From Candidatus Gastranaerophilales bacterium (GTDB lineage: Bacteria; Cyanobacteriota; Vampirovibrionia; Gastranaerophilales; UBA9971), in the NCBI GenBank assembly GCA_028278305.1, contig JANQEP010000128.1, positions 1 to 40,053 on the forward strand: DNA of 40,053 bases. Reading direction: 5' to 3'. Shown piece by piece: positions 7,364-16,923 of the stretch. Position 1 is the first letter of the stretch, and every line of letters begins with the position of its first letter. A program made the position numbers and the translations under genes. The notes under the pieces were generated by a model. The model was given only the letters and a program-made list of their open reading frames with translations, searched no databases and had not been told where the DNA came from.

Positions 7364-8683
7364 ATGAATAACAGGTATCTTAAGGAAGAATTTGAGAAAA
7401 ATATTCCTGATAGAATTAAAACAGCGCTGAAATTCTGCGCAGAAGCTGCTGATGAAAAGGCATTACCGATTTTCTTAATCGGCGGGATTGTCAGGGATAT
7501 AATTATCAGTAAAAAAAATTTTGATGTTGACATCACAGTGCAGGGTAATGCTGTTGAGTTTGCGTATTTTCTACAGGATAAATATCCCGGCATATGCAGA
7601 GTAAAAGAAACTCATGACTGTTTTGGAACAGCAAAAATTTTGTTTGATATTAACTCTGAAAGTATTGCTCTTGATCTTGCAAGCACTCGTAAAGAGTATT
7701 ATCCGTATTCTTCCAGTCTTCCTGTAATAGAAGAAACAGGCTGTAACCTTTATGAAGACGTTATAAGACGCGATTTTACCATTAACTCTATGGCGCTTAG
7801 CCTGAATAAGGATTCTTTTTACCTGCTGGTTGACTACCTCGGGGGGTATGACGATCTGAAAAAGGGTATTCTGGAGATTCTGCATTCCGAAAGTTTTATT
7901 GATGACCCTACAAGGATCATACGCGGACTTAAATTCAGCGTGAGGTTTGGCTATAATTTCGGTGATAAGACCCGCAGGCTTATGATAGAGTGCCTGAATT
8001 CCGGGCGGTTTGACAATCTTGGGGGAGAGAGGGTTAAGCTGGAATTAAAACAGGCTTTTAACATTAACAGGGCAGGTTGCCTGTCAAAATTCATCAATGA
8101 AAATATTTACAGACTGGTTGATACAGAGATACCTGTTCCTGAAAATATCCATGACCTGGCTCATATAACTCAAAATACAGTCAAAGATTACTGTAATTTT
8201 TTACATAACCCTGATAAAACCTGGCTTATTTATATGGGGGTTCTGCTGGCGGGGGAGGCTCAGCGAAAAATTGGGTATATAGCGGAAAAAATGTATTTAT
8301 CAGGGCAGGAAGAAAACATTTTGCAGGGTGCGGCAGCTTTATGCAAAAAGCAGGAGATTTTAGATAAGTCACAGACCCGTTTTGAGGTTTATGAATTTTT
8401 TGAGCGTTCAGAGACGGAATCGATTCTGGTATTTTTTATCAAAAATACAAACCTTAAAGATAAAGTAGACTTATATTTAAACGAATTAAAAAACATAAAA
8501 ATAAGTATAGACGGCAATACCTTGATAAAAATAGGATTAAACCCCGGTCCTGTCTTTGGGGAAATCCTCAAAAAAGTATTAAAAGCAAAAATTAATAAGG
8601 AAATAACTTCCCCTGACCAGGAAATGGAGTTTGCTAAAAATTTAATTAACCCCAATGACAGGTTAGATAAAAATGAACTATAG
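7364..8683 (+). CDS. cca: CCA tRNA nucleotidyltransferase / poly(A) polymerase family protein
   Basis: Class II nucleotidyltransferase that adds or repairs the 3'-CCA (or its A) of tRNAs. The catalytic head shows LIGGIVRD (38-45) and the metal-binding pair Asp54/Asp56 in FDVDITV. It continues with RRDFTINSMAL, GYDDLKKGILEILH and DDPTRIIRGLKFSVRFGY, all typical of the neck region. The C-terminal half (about 210-439) is divergent and helical. At 439 residues it is in the normal range. Lineages of this type can split CCA addition between two enzymes, so whether this one adds CC, A or all three cannot be read here. It follows the MerR-like gene by 15 bp. Confidence 0.88.
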   Translation: MNNRYLKEEFEKNIPDRIKTALKFCAEAADEKALPIFLIGGIVRDIIISKKNFDVDITVQGNAVEFAYFLQDKYPGICRVKETHDCFGTAKILFDINSESIALDLASTRKEYYPYSSSLPVIEETGCNLYEDVIRRDFTINSMALSLNKDSFYLLVDYLGGYDDLKKGILEILHSESFIDDPTRIIRGLKFSVRFGYNFGDKTRRLMIECLNSGRFDNLGGERVKLELKQAFNINRAGCLSKFINENIYRLVDTEIPVPENIHDLAHITQNTVKDYCNFLHNPDKTWLIYMGVLLAGEAQRKIGYIAEKMYLSGQEENILQGAAALCKKQEILDKSQTRFEVYEFFERSETESILVFFIKNTNLKDKVDLYLNELKNIKISIDGNTLIKIGLNPGPVFGEILKKVLKAKINKEITSPDQEMEFAKNLINPNDRLDKNEL

Positions 8684-8730
8684 ATTTTTGAAAAGTTTTG
8701 CGTAAGAATTTTTTGTTATTTTTTTACTTA
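8683..8730. repeat. Dispersed AT-rich repeat (TACGTA family), copy 2
   Basis: GATTTTTGAAAAGTTTTGCG then TAAGAATTTTTT begins at the last base of the cca stop codon. It is a variant of the copy at 18904-18950. It may help end cca transcription, but no strong stem is seen. Confidence 0.65.
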
Positions 8731-8879
8731 GTGGTCTAAATAAATAAAGCCGGGCTTTCAGACTTTATGTTATATTATGGTTATCTGAAGCCTTTCTATA
8801 TTAATAGAATTAATAGTCAAAATTTTTATGGAAAACATAAATTTTAAACAGCACAATGGAATTTGTTTATTAATTATTT

Positions 8880-8908
8880 TTGACTCATAGTATAAAATAA
8901 TATATTAA
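8880..8908 (+). promoter_or_regulatory. Probable surE promoter
   Basis: TTGACT (8880-8885), a 17-base spacer, then TATTAA (8903-8908), 46 bp before the surE ATG. Confidence 0.5.
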
Positions 8909-8954
8909 AAGGAAAAATTTTTTCGAAAACAGTTTATGCGAGAAAAGGAAAAGT

Positions 8955-9737
8955 ATGCGGATACTACTATCTAACGATGATGGAATACATTCTTACGGAA
9001 TTACAACACTTGCAAGGAAATTATCAGAACATCACGAAGTTTATGTTGTAGCCCCTGACAGGGAAAGAAGCGCGGCAGGGCATTCATTAACCCTGCATCA
9101 TCCTTTAAGAGTGGAATCAATGGAATTTGGATATGATGACGGGGTAAAAGCCTGGACTACAAACGGAACTCCTGGTGATTGCGTAAAAATAGCGCTTAAT
9201 GCAGTGCTTGAAAAAAAACCGGACCTTCTTATTTCGGGAATAAATAACGGACCAAACCTCGGGGCTGATATCCTGTATTCCGGAACCGTAAGCGCTGCAA
9301 TGGAAGGAGCTGTCCTGGGTTATCCGAGTATAGCAGTATCTTTATGCGGGGCAGAGGGCAATATAACAGATTTTTCCTATGCTTCGGATTTTATTGCCAA
9401 GTTTGTTCCCTCAATAGCAGGGATTAATTTTCCTAAAAAAACAATACTTAATATAAATATACCTACTGTTGAACCGGCAGAAATCGTGGGGATTAAAATT
9501 ACCACTCTGGGAACCCGTATGTATACTGACAGGTACGAAAAACGTGTGGACCCGAGAGGTAAGCTATATTACTGGCTTGCCGGGGAATTTCTTGATACCT
9601 GTGAAGAGGAAAATTCTGATATTATTGCAATTAAGAATAACAAAATTTCCATAACTCCCATAACCTTTGAAATGACACATAAAAGCATTATGCCGGCGCT
9701 GGAAAAAGCTTTCTGCAACGGTCTTTGTGAACCTTAA
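8955..9737 (+). CDS. surE: 5'/3'-nucleotidase SurE
   Basis: SurE is a metal-dependent survival-protein phosphatase that dephosphorylates nucleoside monophosphates, and in some bacteria short polyphosphate. The 260-residue protein opens with MRILLSNDDGIHSYGI, whose Asp8 and Asp9 bind the metal. RERSAAGHSLTL (Ser) and ISGINNGPNLGADILYSGTV (Asn) complete the known active site. A purine-rich AAAAGGAAAAG lies before the ATG. It has its own promoter and is convergent with the debranching-enzyme gene, with 5 bp between the two stops. Confidence 0.96.
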   Translation: MRILLSNDDGIHSYGITTLARKLSEHHEVYVVAPDRERSAAGHSLTLHHPLRVESMEFGYDDGVKAWTTNGTPGDCVKIALNAVLEKKPDLLISGINNGPNLGADILYSGTVSAAMEGAVLGYPSIAVSLCGAEGNITDFSYASDFIAKFVPSIAGINFPKKTILNINIPTVEPAEIVGIKITTLGTRMYTDRYEKRVDPRGKLYYWLAGEFLDTCEEENSDIIAIKNNKISITPITFEMTHKSIMPALEKAFCNGLCEP

Positions 9738-9742
9738 AGGAT

Positions 9743-11890
9743 TTATTTCCTGATAATAATGTCCAGCTTTCCTTTTTTGTCATAAACATCAATTACTAAG
9801 CCTGTTCTGGCTTTTCTGAATTCCATGCTTACAGAAGCCTCGCCTACTTTCAGGTCCTGCATTTCAATAAAAACCAACCACTCCGGCAGCTGCGGATTAA
9901 GAATTCTAAGCTTTCTCTGCTGGGCGTCAGGTTCTATATTCAGCATAGACTGAATAAGCAAAAACACGCTTGCTGTTGCCCATGCCTGCGGAATACAAGC
10001 CACTGGATAACTTACAGGCGGGTCTTGTCTCTGGTAGTACCTGGTAAATCCGCAGAAAAGCTCAGGAAGCCTTTTATAATACATTAATCTTGCCGCGTCA
10101 AATAATGCGCTGGTAATTTTTAAAACAGAAGCTGAATCCCCAGTTTTAGAAAACCCCGAAGCTATTAAGCTGTTGTCATGGGGCCAGATTGAGCCGTTAT
10201 GATAGCTCATAGGGTTATATGAGATGGAATCATAGCTTAAAGTCCTGATTCCCCAGCCGCTGAACATATCATATTTTAAAAGCCTTTCAGCCACCATTTG
10301 CGCGTATGCCGGCTCAAGTATGCCTGTTTCAAGAAGATGCCCGGGGTTTGACGTAATAACTTTCAGCTGCCTCCCGTCTTTATCCAGCGCAAACGCGTAA
10401 TAACCCAGGTCTTCCATCCAGAACGCTTCATGAAATTTTTTTTTAAATTCGGCTATTTCTGATAAAATCTTAGAGCTTAATTCTGTATCGCCCATATATT
10501 CCGCAAGCTCTGCTATTTTTGCTTTTGCGGAATAAAAATATCCCTGAACCTCAACAGGCGCTATTGGAGGTTCTGCCAGGGTTCCGTCAGCGTGAATATA
10601 AGCATCCCATGAATCTTTCCATGCCTGGTTATCAAGCCCTCCTTCGCTTTTTTTTATATAACCCGCAAAACCGTTATAAAGAGCATAGCTGTTCATCCAT
10701 TGCAGGCATGCAAGAGCATTGGGCCAAAGATTTTCCAGTGTATCCCCGTCATCTGTCCATTTAAAATAATCGTATAAAAGGATTATCCATAAAGGAGTAG
10801 CATCTAAAGTCCCGTAATACGGAGTATGAGGAATTTTATTACTCCTGGCAAGTTCACCAAACCGTATTTCATGAAGTATTTTCCCCGGTTCTTCTTCTCT
10901 CCAGGGGTCTTCTTTCCATCCCTGGAACTTAGCCAGGGTTTCCAGGACGTTTTTAGCTATAACCGGTGTTAAAAGCAAAGACTGCCTTGCAGCAATTATT
11001 GAATCCCTTCCAAACAGCGTGGTGAACCAGGGTATTCCGGCTGAGAGATATTCCCCGTATATTGCCCTGGTTAGCAGCATATTTATATCTTTCCGGCTTC
11101 TGTATATCATTTCCTGAAAGTCTTCGTTATCAGTGAAAAATTTAGTTGTATTACTGTACCAGTGATTTGTTTCCTCTGTATTTTTGCTGAAAGCTGCCGT
11201 AAAATCCGTTGCTGCGGTTTTTTCATGTAATAAAGCCGTAGATCTTAGATTTATCTGGAATTTTAATTCTTTTTTACTTGCCGGGGGCATTACAAATTCG
11301 TATGTAGCTTTGTTTTGCTCGATTCTCCGGGGAAACTCCGAAGTAAAAATGATTTCTGTCAGCTGGAAAGCTCCTGTTGCGTCTGTATACTGGTATTTTA
11401 GGGAATCCGGTCTTATTATTGCTGTTTTTTTATGTTCCTCGCTCACTATTCCTATGTTTCTTACTTCAAAAATATCCATAAAATCCGCTTCAAAAAACAA
11501 GTCAAGCTTTATTCCAGCTTCAAACAGGTTGTAATTAGCCAGTGTAAGGGTTTCAAAATAAGCGCCGCAGATTATTCCTTCTCTTTTTATCTGGATGGTT
11601 TCCTGGGGAATAAATTTTTCAGGGTCAGTATTATCCGGAATTTTTAAATTCGTGCCTATGATTATCGAGGAGTGTCCGGTTTCAGTAGAAGATGAAAGCA
11701 CTACAGGATGGGTATCGTTTATTTGAAGCTCGAACCTGCTTAATAACCGGGTATCTCCCAGGTAAAGACCATAGCCGGATATTGTTGCGCCGGGGATATT
11801 TCCTTTCTCATCCGTGACAAGAAAGATATTGTTGCGCTTTATGGTTCGTCTTATAGGGTTAAATCTCTCCCCCTCAAGAATTACAGACAT
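9743..11890 (-). CDS. Amylo-alpha-1,6-glucosidase (glycogen debranching enzyme type)
   Basis: A 715-residue protein with the two-part layout of bacterial amylo-1,6-glucosidases. The N-terminal beta-rich domain (about 15-220) has the family's GYGLYLGDTRLLSRFEL segment. The C-terminal (alpha/alpha)6 glucosidase domain starts near 285 with IPWFTTLFGRDSIIAARQ and includes GGLDNQAWKDSWDA, PVEVQGYFYSAKAK and SYHNGSIWPHDNSLIASGF, which carry the expected acidic and aromatic sugar-binding residues. It probably trims alpha-1,6 branches during glycogen breakdown. No signal peptide is visible, so it is cytoplasmic. The ROK glucokinase at 20419 could use its glucose. AAAGGA lies about 15 bases before the ATG. 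Confidence 0.9.
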   Translation of the reverse strand: MSVILEGERFNPIRRTIKRNNIFLVTDEKGNIPGATISGYGLYLGDTRLLSRFELQINDTHPVVLSSSTETGHSSIIIGTNLKIPDNTDPEKFIPQETIQIKREGIICGAYFETLTLANYNLFEAGIKLDLFFEADFMDIFEVRNIGIVSEEHKKTAIIRPDSLKYQYTDATGAFQLTEIIFTSEFPRRIEQNKATYEFVMPPASKKELKFQINLRSTALLHEKTAATDFTAAFSKNTEETNHWYSNTTKFFTDNEDFQEMIYRSRKDINMLLTRAIYGEYLSAGIPWFTTLFGRDSIIAARQSLLLTPVIAKNVLETLAKFQGWKEDPWREEEPGKILHEIRFGELARSNKIPHTPYYGTLDATPLWIILLYDYFKWTDDGDTLENLWPNALACLQWMNSYALYNGFAGYIKKSEGGLDNQAWKDSWDAYIHADGTLAEPPIAPVEVQGYFYSAKAKIAELAEYMGDTELSSKILSEIAEFKKKFHEAFWMEDLGYYAFALDKDGRQLKVITSNPGHLLETGILEPAYAQMVAERLLKYDMFSGWGIRTLSYDSISYNPMSYHNGSIWPHDNSLIASGFSKTGDSASVLKITSALFDAARLMYYKRLPELFCGFTRYYQRQDPPVSYPVACIPQAWATASVFLLIQSMLNIEPDAQQRKLRILNPQLPEWLVFIEMQDLKVGEASVSMEFRKARTGLVIDVYDKKGKLDIIIRK

Positions 11891-12041
11891 TTTTGTTTAA
11901 AATTTCCTTTATACTATCTATGATTATTTTAAAAAATTAAACCTCAATAAGTAATTGCCTGAAACGATAAATAAGTAGAAGTGGTCTCAAAACCTATCCC
12001 AATTTCAATAGATAATCGTTAAATGCAATTAATGCGCATTT

Positions 12042-12112
12042 GTCATCACAGAGGAGGAGTTTAAAACAGGCAATATTGCCTGTTTTAAACTGTGACGTGG
12101 TGATCTGTCCTT
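12042..12112. repeat. Palindromic element, variant of the 'cattgcgag' repeat family
   Basis: It starts GTCATCACAGAGGAGG and ends GACGTGGTGATCTGTCC. The canonical repeat reads GTCATTGCGAGG ... GTGGCAATCTGTCC, so the pairing bases ATTGC/GCAAT have become ATCAC/GTGAT with pairing kept. The centre, 12059-12090, is a perfect 32-base palindrome (GTTTAAAACAGGCAAT and its complement). It lies past the cyclase 3' end and may also act as its terminator. Confidence 0.75.
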
Positions 12113-12129
12113 TTAGGTTATAAAACATA

Positions 12130-14346
12130 TTAATGTTTGTTTGACAGATTGCTGATAGCTTCATAAACTTTCACAGCAACCTTTTTGCCCTTTACGGTAA
12201 CTTCATCAATAAACCTTGCTTCAATTCTGTCTTTAACCTGCTCATAAGTGGATTCACTGATTAAAATATTTACTCCATATTCTTTTGTAAGGCTTTCAAT
12301 CCTTGAAGTAAGGTTTACATTGTCACCGATTACGGTATAGTCAACCAGCCTGTGAGAACCCATATGTCCCACGATCATATCACCTGTATTTACACCGATT
12401 CCAATATTAAGCGGTGGTTTTCCCTGCTTTTTCCAGCTCTCATTAAGCTCATCAAGCTTTTTTTTCATACACAAAGCAGTCAATACAGCTCTTAAAGCGT
12501 GATCTTCCATTTCCACAGGGTCGTTATAAAACGCCATAATTGCATCCCCAATGTATTTATCCAATGTTCCGTTATAACTGAGGATGATTTCGACCATTTC
12601 AGTTATATATTCGTTAAGAATTACGATTACCTCATCAGCGGGAGTCTGCTCTGACATAGCTGTAAACCCTCTTATATCAGAAAAAAGTACTGTCATAACC
12701 TTTCTTTGACCGCCCTGTGAAATTTCTTTTTTCTCGGTAAGAAGCTTATCAAGTATTTGAGGTGATACAAACTTCCCGAACATCATCTCAATTTGTTTTC
12801 GTTCTTTATTTTCCAGGTAAGTCACATATGCATAGGAACTTATTCCGGTTAAGACCATGAAAATCAAGGGATAAGTCATATTCAGCCATATTCTTACCTG
12901 CGGGTGGATAAACAGGAAAACCGCTGCCAGGATAAAGAAAAAAACCGCCAAAACAAGGATTTGAATTTTAAAAACATTGGATTTAGACTTAATCATTGTA
13001 TATCCAATAATTAAACACAGCAAAAGTGTTAAGATTACGTCCATTGCAACGGAAGATTTTTGTATAAACTTTCTTCTATGAGGATTTGTGGTATCTGCAT
13101 CATTTAAAATATTGTCAATAGCGGTAACAATGATTTCCGGACCCGGATAAACCGGTGACATAGGCGTGGGATGAATATCAGTTCCCGCTGAAGTCTGCCC
13201 TATAACTACAATTTTGTTTTTAAAATATTCAGGGGAAATTTTATCAAATTCCCTTACGGATTTAATTTCCCCTTTTTGATATGCCTCACTGAGGATCACC
13301 CTTGCCGCAGGAATGTTTTCATATGTCCCGCCCGGACCATGCCAGTTTAGCAATATACTGCCGCGGTTACTGAGCGGTATATGCCGAGGTCCGATTACCA
13401 GCCTGTTTTTTTCAATTCTTACCGGTGTTTTTTCATTTTCAGGAATGGCAGAAAGCGCACCAGCCAGGGATAAAGACGGTAAATAGGAAACTCCGTCGGC
13501 ATGAACAAATCTATAGAGCGGGACATGGGTTCTAAATATAACATTATCACTTTGCTGCAGGTTGATAACACCCAGGTAATCCCCGCTATTCAATAATTCG
13601 TCGTAGATAGAAGTTTTTTTATAAAACGTAATATGGTCAAGAATCTCCCTGTCCCTTTCATTACGGTACAACAGATTCTGATAATAATTGTATTCAGGGT
13701 GCAGGGCAAACTTTTCCTGCAGGAAGCTTCTTTTGTAAACAAGTCCGTAAAATTCGGAGATAGTCTTATCTATAAACTCATTGGTCACATTTTCAATATT
13801 TGTATTGTGCTTTTTTCTCAGTTGCTCATCAATAATTTCAATATATTTGCCGACCCGCTCGGAGTTTATCCGCGGTTCCGAGAGGGCGGTAGCTATGACA
13901 ACATTTTTCCCCCGGATTGAGTCAGCAAAATACTTATCAGACAAAATATCCTCAGAAGACGTGCCCTGAATACCTTCAAATTTAATATCAAAAATTATGG
14001 ATCTTGGATTTCCCTGATTGATAAAGTTAACCACATTTCCCCATACTTTTCTGGGAAAGGGCCATCTTCCGAGTTTAGCGTCGGGGTAGTTTTCGAGAAT
14101 TTTGGTTGTATCATCACCAGCTGCGAGTAAAATTATATCAGGATCGTGTTTTGAAAGGGATATTGCGGGAAAGATCTGTTCTGCAGCTAATTTTGCCCGC
14201 CAATCATATGTAATTGTTTCAATATCCGCGAGTATATCCTTTAAAAACAGGCTCCAACAGGCTATGAGCACTGCTATAAAAGAAATTAAGATTACCAATA
14301 AAGTTTTTGGGATTTCTTTTATTGCTTTTGTAAATTCATTGTTCAT
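12130..14346 (-). CDS. CHASE2-domain membrane adenylate cyclase
   Basis: A 738-residue class III cyclase that probably makes cAMP from ATP in response to an extracytoplasmic signal. One membrane helix (about 14-35) precedes a CHASE2 sensor domain (about 38-400, with ITYDWRAKL and FDIKFEG). Two or three helices (about 425-525) follow, then the cyclase domain. Catalytic residues are visible: metal ligands Asp557 (FSDIRGF) and Asp601 (YIGDAIMAFY), adenine-selecting Lys597 and Thr671 (LVDYTVIGD), and transition-state Asn678 and Arg682 (NVNLTSRIE). Such proteins are frequent in cyanobacteria and relatives. It lies 45 bp downstream of gpsA and is probably co-transcribed. The start has no clear Shine-Dalgarno site. 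The last codons overlap a repeat-like 14-mer. Confidence 0.93.
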   Translation of the reverse strand: MNNEFTKAIKEIPKTLLVILISFIAVLIACWSLFLKDILADIETITYDWRAKLAAEQIFPAISLSKHDPDIILLAAGDDTTKILENYPDAKLGRWPFPRKVWGNVVNFINQGNPRSIIFDIKFEGIQGTSSEDILSDKYFADSIRGKNVVIATALSEPRINSERVGKYIEIIDEQLRKKHNTNIENVTNEFIDKTISEFYGLVYKRSFLQEKFALHPEYNYYQNLLYRNERDREILDHITFYKKTSIYDELLNSGDYLGVINLQQSDNVIFRTHVPLYRFVHADGVSYLPSLSLAGALSAIPENEKTPVRIEKNRLVIGPRHIPLSNRGSILLNWHGPGGTYENIPAARVILSEAYQKGEIKSVREFDKISPEYFKNKIVVIGQTSAGTDIHPTPMSPVYPGPEIIVTAIDNILNDADTTNPHRRKFIQKSSVAMDVILTLLLCLIIGYTMIKSKSNVFKIQILVLAVFFFILAAVFLFIHPQVRIWLNMTYPLIFMVLTGISSYAYVTYLENKERKQIEMMFGKFVSPQILDKLLTEKKEISQGGQRKVMTVLFSDIRGFTAMSEQTPADEVIVILNEYITEMVEIILSYNGTLDKYIGDAIMAFYNDPVEMEDHALRAVLTALCMKKKLDELNESWKKQGKPPLNIGIGVNTGDMIVGHMGSHRLVDYTVIGDNVNLTSRIESLTKEYGVNILISESTYEQVKDRIEARFIDEVTVKGKKVAVKVYEAISNLSNKH

Positions 14347-14391
14347 TTTTTATCTATTTTGTATATTTTTGTATATGTTTTTTATGGAAAT

Positions 14392-15405
14392 TTAGCTGTT
14401 TTGTAATCTGTAAGAATCTTCCGGTTTAAGTTTTCTGTTCATAAGCCTGGATACTATTTCTTCCGGAGTGATTTCTGTATATACAGCCTTGTAAATTGCG
14501 GCGGAAATAGGCGTATCTATGCCGAGTTTTCCTGATAACTCCAGCACTGCCTTTGATGTTTTGACGCCTTCAGCAACTGTGCCGATTTCTTTGAGAATAT
14601 CATTAAGCTTCTTGCCCTGTCCCAGCATGTATCCGACCCTGTAGTTCCTGCTTAGCGGGCTGCTGCAGGTTGCAAAAAGATCACCAACTCCGGAAAGCCC
14701 GTAAATTGTACTGGGATTTGCTCCCATTGCAACACTAAGCCTGACTATTTCGGCAAGTCCCCTGGCAAGAAGAGTTCCTCCTGTGTTATCACCGAGATTC
14801 ATTGCTTTAATAAAACCTGAAGCAATAGCTATAACGTTTTTTAAGCTCCCGCCGAGCTCAACGCCTGTTACGTCAATATTACTGTAGAGCCTGAATTTAT
14901 CAGAAACACTGAGGTTTTCCTGGAGAAAATTTGCGGTCTTTATGTCTTCACTGGCAATGGATGCGGCTGTAGGCAATCCTTTTAAGACTTCTGCCGCAAG
15001 CGTAGGTCCTGAAAGCACAGCATATCTGATTTCAGGCAATTCATCAGCAACAACTTCGCTCATCCGGTAGGGTCCGGGCAGCTCCAGCCCCTTTGAAACA
15101 TTCACCAGTACCTGGTTTCTTTCAATATGAACTTCTTTTAATCGCCGGCACACTGATCTTACAGCAGAAGTCGTAACAGCCATAATAATGATTTCCGCAT
15201 TTTTTACGGCTTCCTCAAGATCGCAAGTTATCTGTACCTTATCATTAAGCTGTACTTCCACAGGGAATTTGACGGATTTAGCGGTTATAAGTTCTTCTGA
15301 AAGGTCTTCTTCTCTTGACCAGAGGGTTATTTCCTCAAAATTACCTGTTAAAAGCCAGGTAAGGCTCAAACCCCAGCTACCTGCTCCTAAAACTGTCAGT
15401 TTCAT
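14392..15405 (-). CDS. gpsA: Glycerol-3-phosphate dehydrogenase [NAD(P)+]
   Basis: GpsA reduces dihydroxyacetone phosphate to sn-glycerol-3-phosphate, the backbone for phospholipids. The 337-residue protein has the N-terminal Rossmann motif VLGAGSWGLSL, the strand-loop IIIMAVTTSAVR, and SKGLE, SGPTLAAEV and ELGGSLKNVIAIASG, whose Lys is catalytic. It ends with the GLSGVGDLFATCSSPLSRNY segment typical of the family. Length is normal. It is the first gene of a likely two-gene leftward unit with the adenylate cyclase. Confidence 0.96.
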   Translation of the reverse strand: MKLTVLGAGSWGLSLTWLLTGNFEEITLWSREEDLSEELITAKSVKFPVEVQLNDKVQITCDLEEAVKNAEIIIMAVTTSAVRSVCRRLKEVHIERNQVLVNVSKGLELPGPYRMSEVVADELPEIRYAVLSGPTLAAEVLKGLPTAASIASEDIKTANFLQENLSVSDKFRLYSNIDVTGVELGGSLKNVIAIASGFIKAMNLGDNTGGTLLARGLAEIVRLSVAMGANPSTIYGLSGVGDLFATCSSPLSRNYRVGYMLGQGKKLNDILKEIGTVAEGVKTSKAVLELSGKLGIDTPISAAIYKAVYTEITPEEIVSRLMNRKLKPEDSYRLQNS

Positions 15406-15473
15406 ATTTTATCTTCGATCCATGTTTTTTAGCTCAGATATATTATATCAATAAAAAAAGCAATAGGTTAAAT

Positions 15474-15506
15474 GACTCGAGCCGCTAATCGCAACAGAGT
15501 TGCGCC
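15474..15506. repeat. GACTCGAG-containing repeat fragment with small hairpin
   Basis: GACTCGAGCCGCTAATCGCA is followed by a perfect 6-bp hairpin (CGCAAC-AGA-GTTGCG). The CTCGAG...CTAAT stretch echoes the repeats at 25123-25153 and 35434-35466. It is in the gap between gpsA and the glycosyltransferase gene. Confidence 0.45.
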
Positions 15507-15629
15507 GCCGGCACACTTTTTTCTATAAATTTTAAGGAATTTTTATCAAGCTGTAATTGTTTTTCAGCTAAACCGTCATTCAGGTTGATCAGGCTTTAGT
15601 CCGTCATTCGGAGTAAATACCAATAAAAT

Positions 15630-16721
15630 TTACTTATTTACGTTGCTTTTTAGTTTTGATCTTTGACTTGTTGTCATAATGGATATTTTAGGGACTTCAA
15701 TCAGCTTTTTGTAAGTTTTAACATAATTTTCTACCATTCTTTTATCTGAAAAATTATCTTCCAGATAGCTTCTGCAGGTGTATCTGTCAATTTTATTAAT
15801 ATCTTTTACTCTTTTTATCAGCTCGTCTATATTCTCCTCAATAAACCCTGTCTCTTTGTCTTTTATCACCTCGGGAATAGAACCCATACTAAGCGCGAGA
15901 ACCGGGGTTCCGCATGCCATGGATTCAGCCATGGTAAGTCCGAACGGCTCGGGCCAGGTTACCGCATGCACCAGGGCATGGGCGTTTTTCAACAATTCAA
16001 CCTTTGCTTTATGACCTATTTCCCCTATATAAACAATTTGGTTGTTATCAATATGTGGTTTTATTTCTTCTTCATAGTATTGCCGGTCTACTTTATCAAC
16101 TTTTGCGGCAATGATTAATTTCCAGCCGGTTTGCTTTGCCAGTTTTATCGCAAGATGAGTGCCTTTTTCAGGGGAAATCCTGCCTAAAAATGTTAAATAA
16201 GGGTCTTTAAGGTTTGGCTTTGCCTGAAATTCAAAATTACCTACTACAATCCCGTTATAGACCGTTGAAACATAATTTAAATCAGGATTTCCATCACGTT
16301 GGGAATCACTAATTGAAACATAAGATAAATTTTTAAAATATTTATAAGCTTCTATTTCTTCATTAAGTATAAAAGCACCATGAAGGGTAGTTACCATAGG
16401 AGCTTTAATTAAACCGTGATATGGAAGTAACGGCAGTCCTGCATGGTTATGAATTATATCAAAATCAACCGACATTTCGATTGCTCTAGCTGCGCTCAGG
16501 TCTTCATAAAACCCGGGCATTATAGAATTCATCTCTCTTAAGTTTTTGCTTATGGGCGCTTCTATTTTTACGGAAGTTTCAGATGTTTTTGAGGCAATTA
16601 ATGTTACGTCATGCCCGCGTTTAGTCAGCTCTTCACACAGGATATGAACTACTAACTCGGTTCCTCCATATGTCTTTGGAGGTACATCTTCCCATAAAGG
16701 CGCTACTTGTAATATTTTCAT
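15630..16721 (-). CDS. GT4-family glycosyltransferase
   Basis: A 363-residue GT-B fold glycosyltransferase. The N-terminal domain starts MKILQVAPLWEDVPPKTYGG, a GT4-type acceptor-side loop, with DIIHNHAG and TTLHGAF. The C-terminal nucleotide-sugar domain shows YLTFLGRISPEKGTHLAIK and the E-x7-E motif EPFGLTMAESMACGTPV. This type is found in enzymes for cell-surface glycans, trehalose or glycogen, so sugar donor and acceptor cannot be assigned. The ATG has a good AGGAG site. It is isolated from neighbours by gaps of 224 and 320 bp. Confidence 0.9.
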   Translation of the reverse strand: MKILQVAPLWEDVPPKTYGGTELVVHILCEELTKRGHDVTLIASKTSETSVKIEAPISKNLREMNSIMPGFYEDLSAARAIEMSVDFDIIHNHAGLPLLPYHGLIKAPMVTTLHGAFILNEEIEAYKYFKNLSYVSISDSQRDGNPDLNYVSTVYNGIVVGNFEFQAKPNLKDPYLTFLGRISPEKGTHLAIKLAKQTGWKLIIAAKVDKVDRQYYEEEIKPHIDNNQIVYIGEIGHKAKVELLKNAHALVHAVTWPEPFGLTMAESMACGTPVLALSMGSIPEVIKDKETGFIEENIDELIKRVKDINKIDRYTCRSYLEDNFSDKRMVENYVKTYKKLIEVPKISIMTTSQRSKLKSNVNK

Positions 16722-16923
16722 TGTTTTTCTCCTAAAACCAAATATAAAATATCTTTATAACTATTTTTTAGCTGCAAGAAACCTCTAACAGTAATAATAC
16801 TCAGGCTTTTAGACTTTAAACAAGGTATTTCAAAAACTCTTAATACCCTTTATCTAAAAAACTATCTTTATACTTTAAATACTATTGGTTTATACGGTAA
16901 TTTTTGGAGTAATTCATACAAGT
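16722..16923. other. Upstream region of the glycosyltransferase, no gene seen
   Basis: Part of a 320-bp gap that also holds the terminator at 16924-16957 and a dispersed repeat. It is AT-rich, contains the ribosome binding site of the leftward glycosyltransferase and presumably its promoter. I could not single out a convincing -35/-10 pair. Confidence 0.4.
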
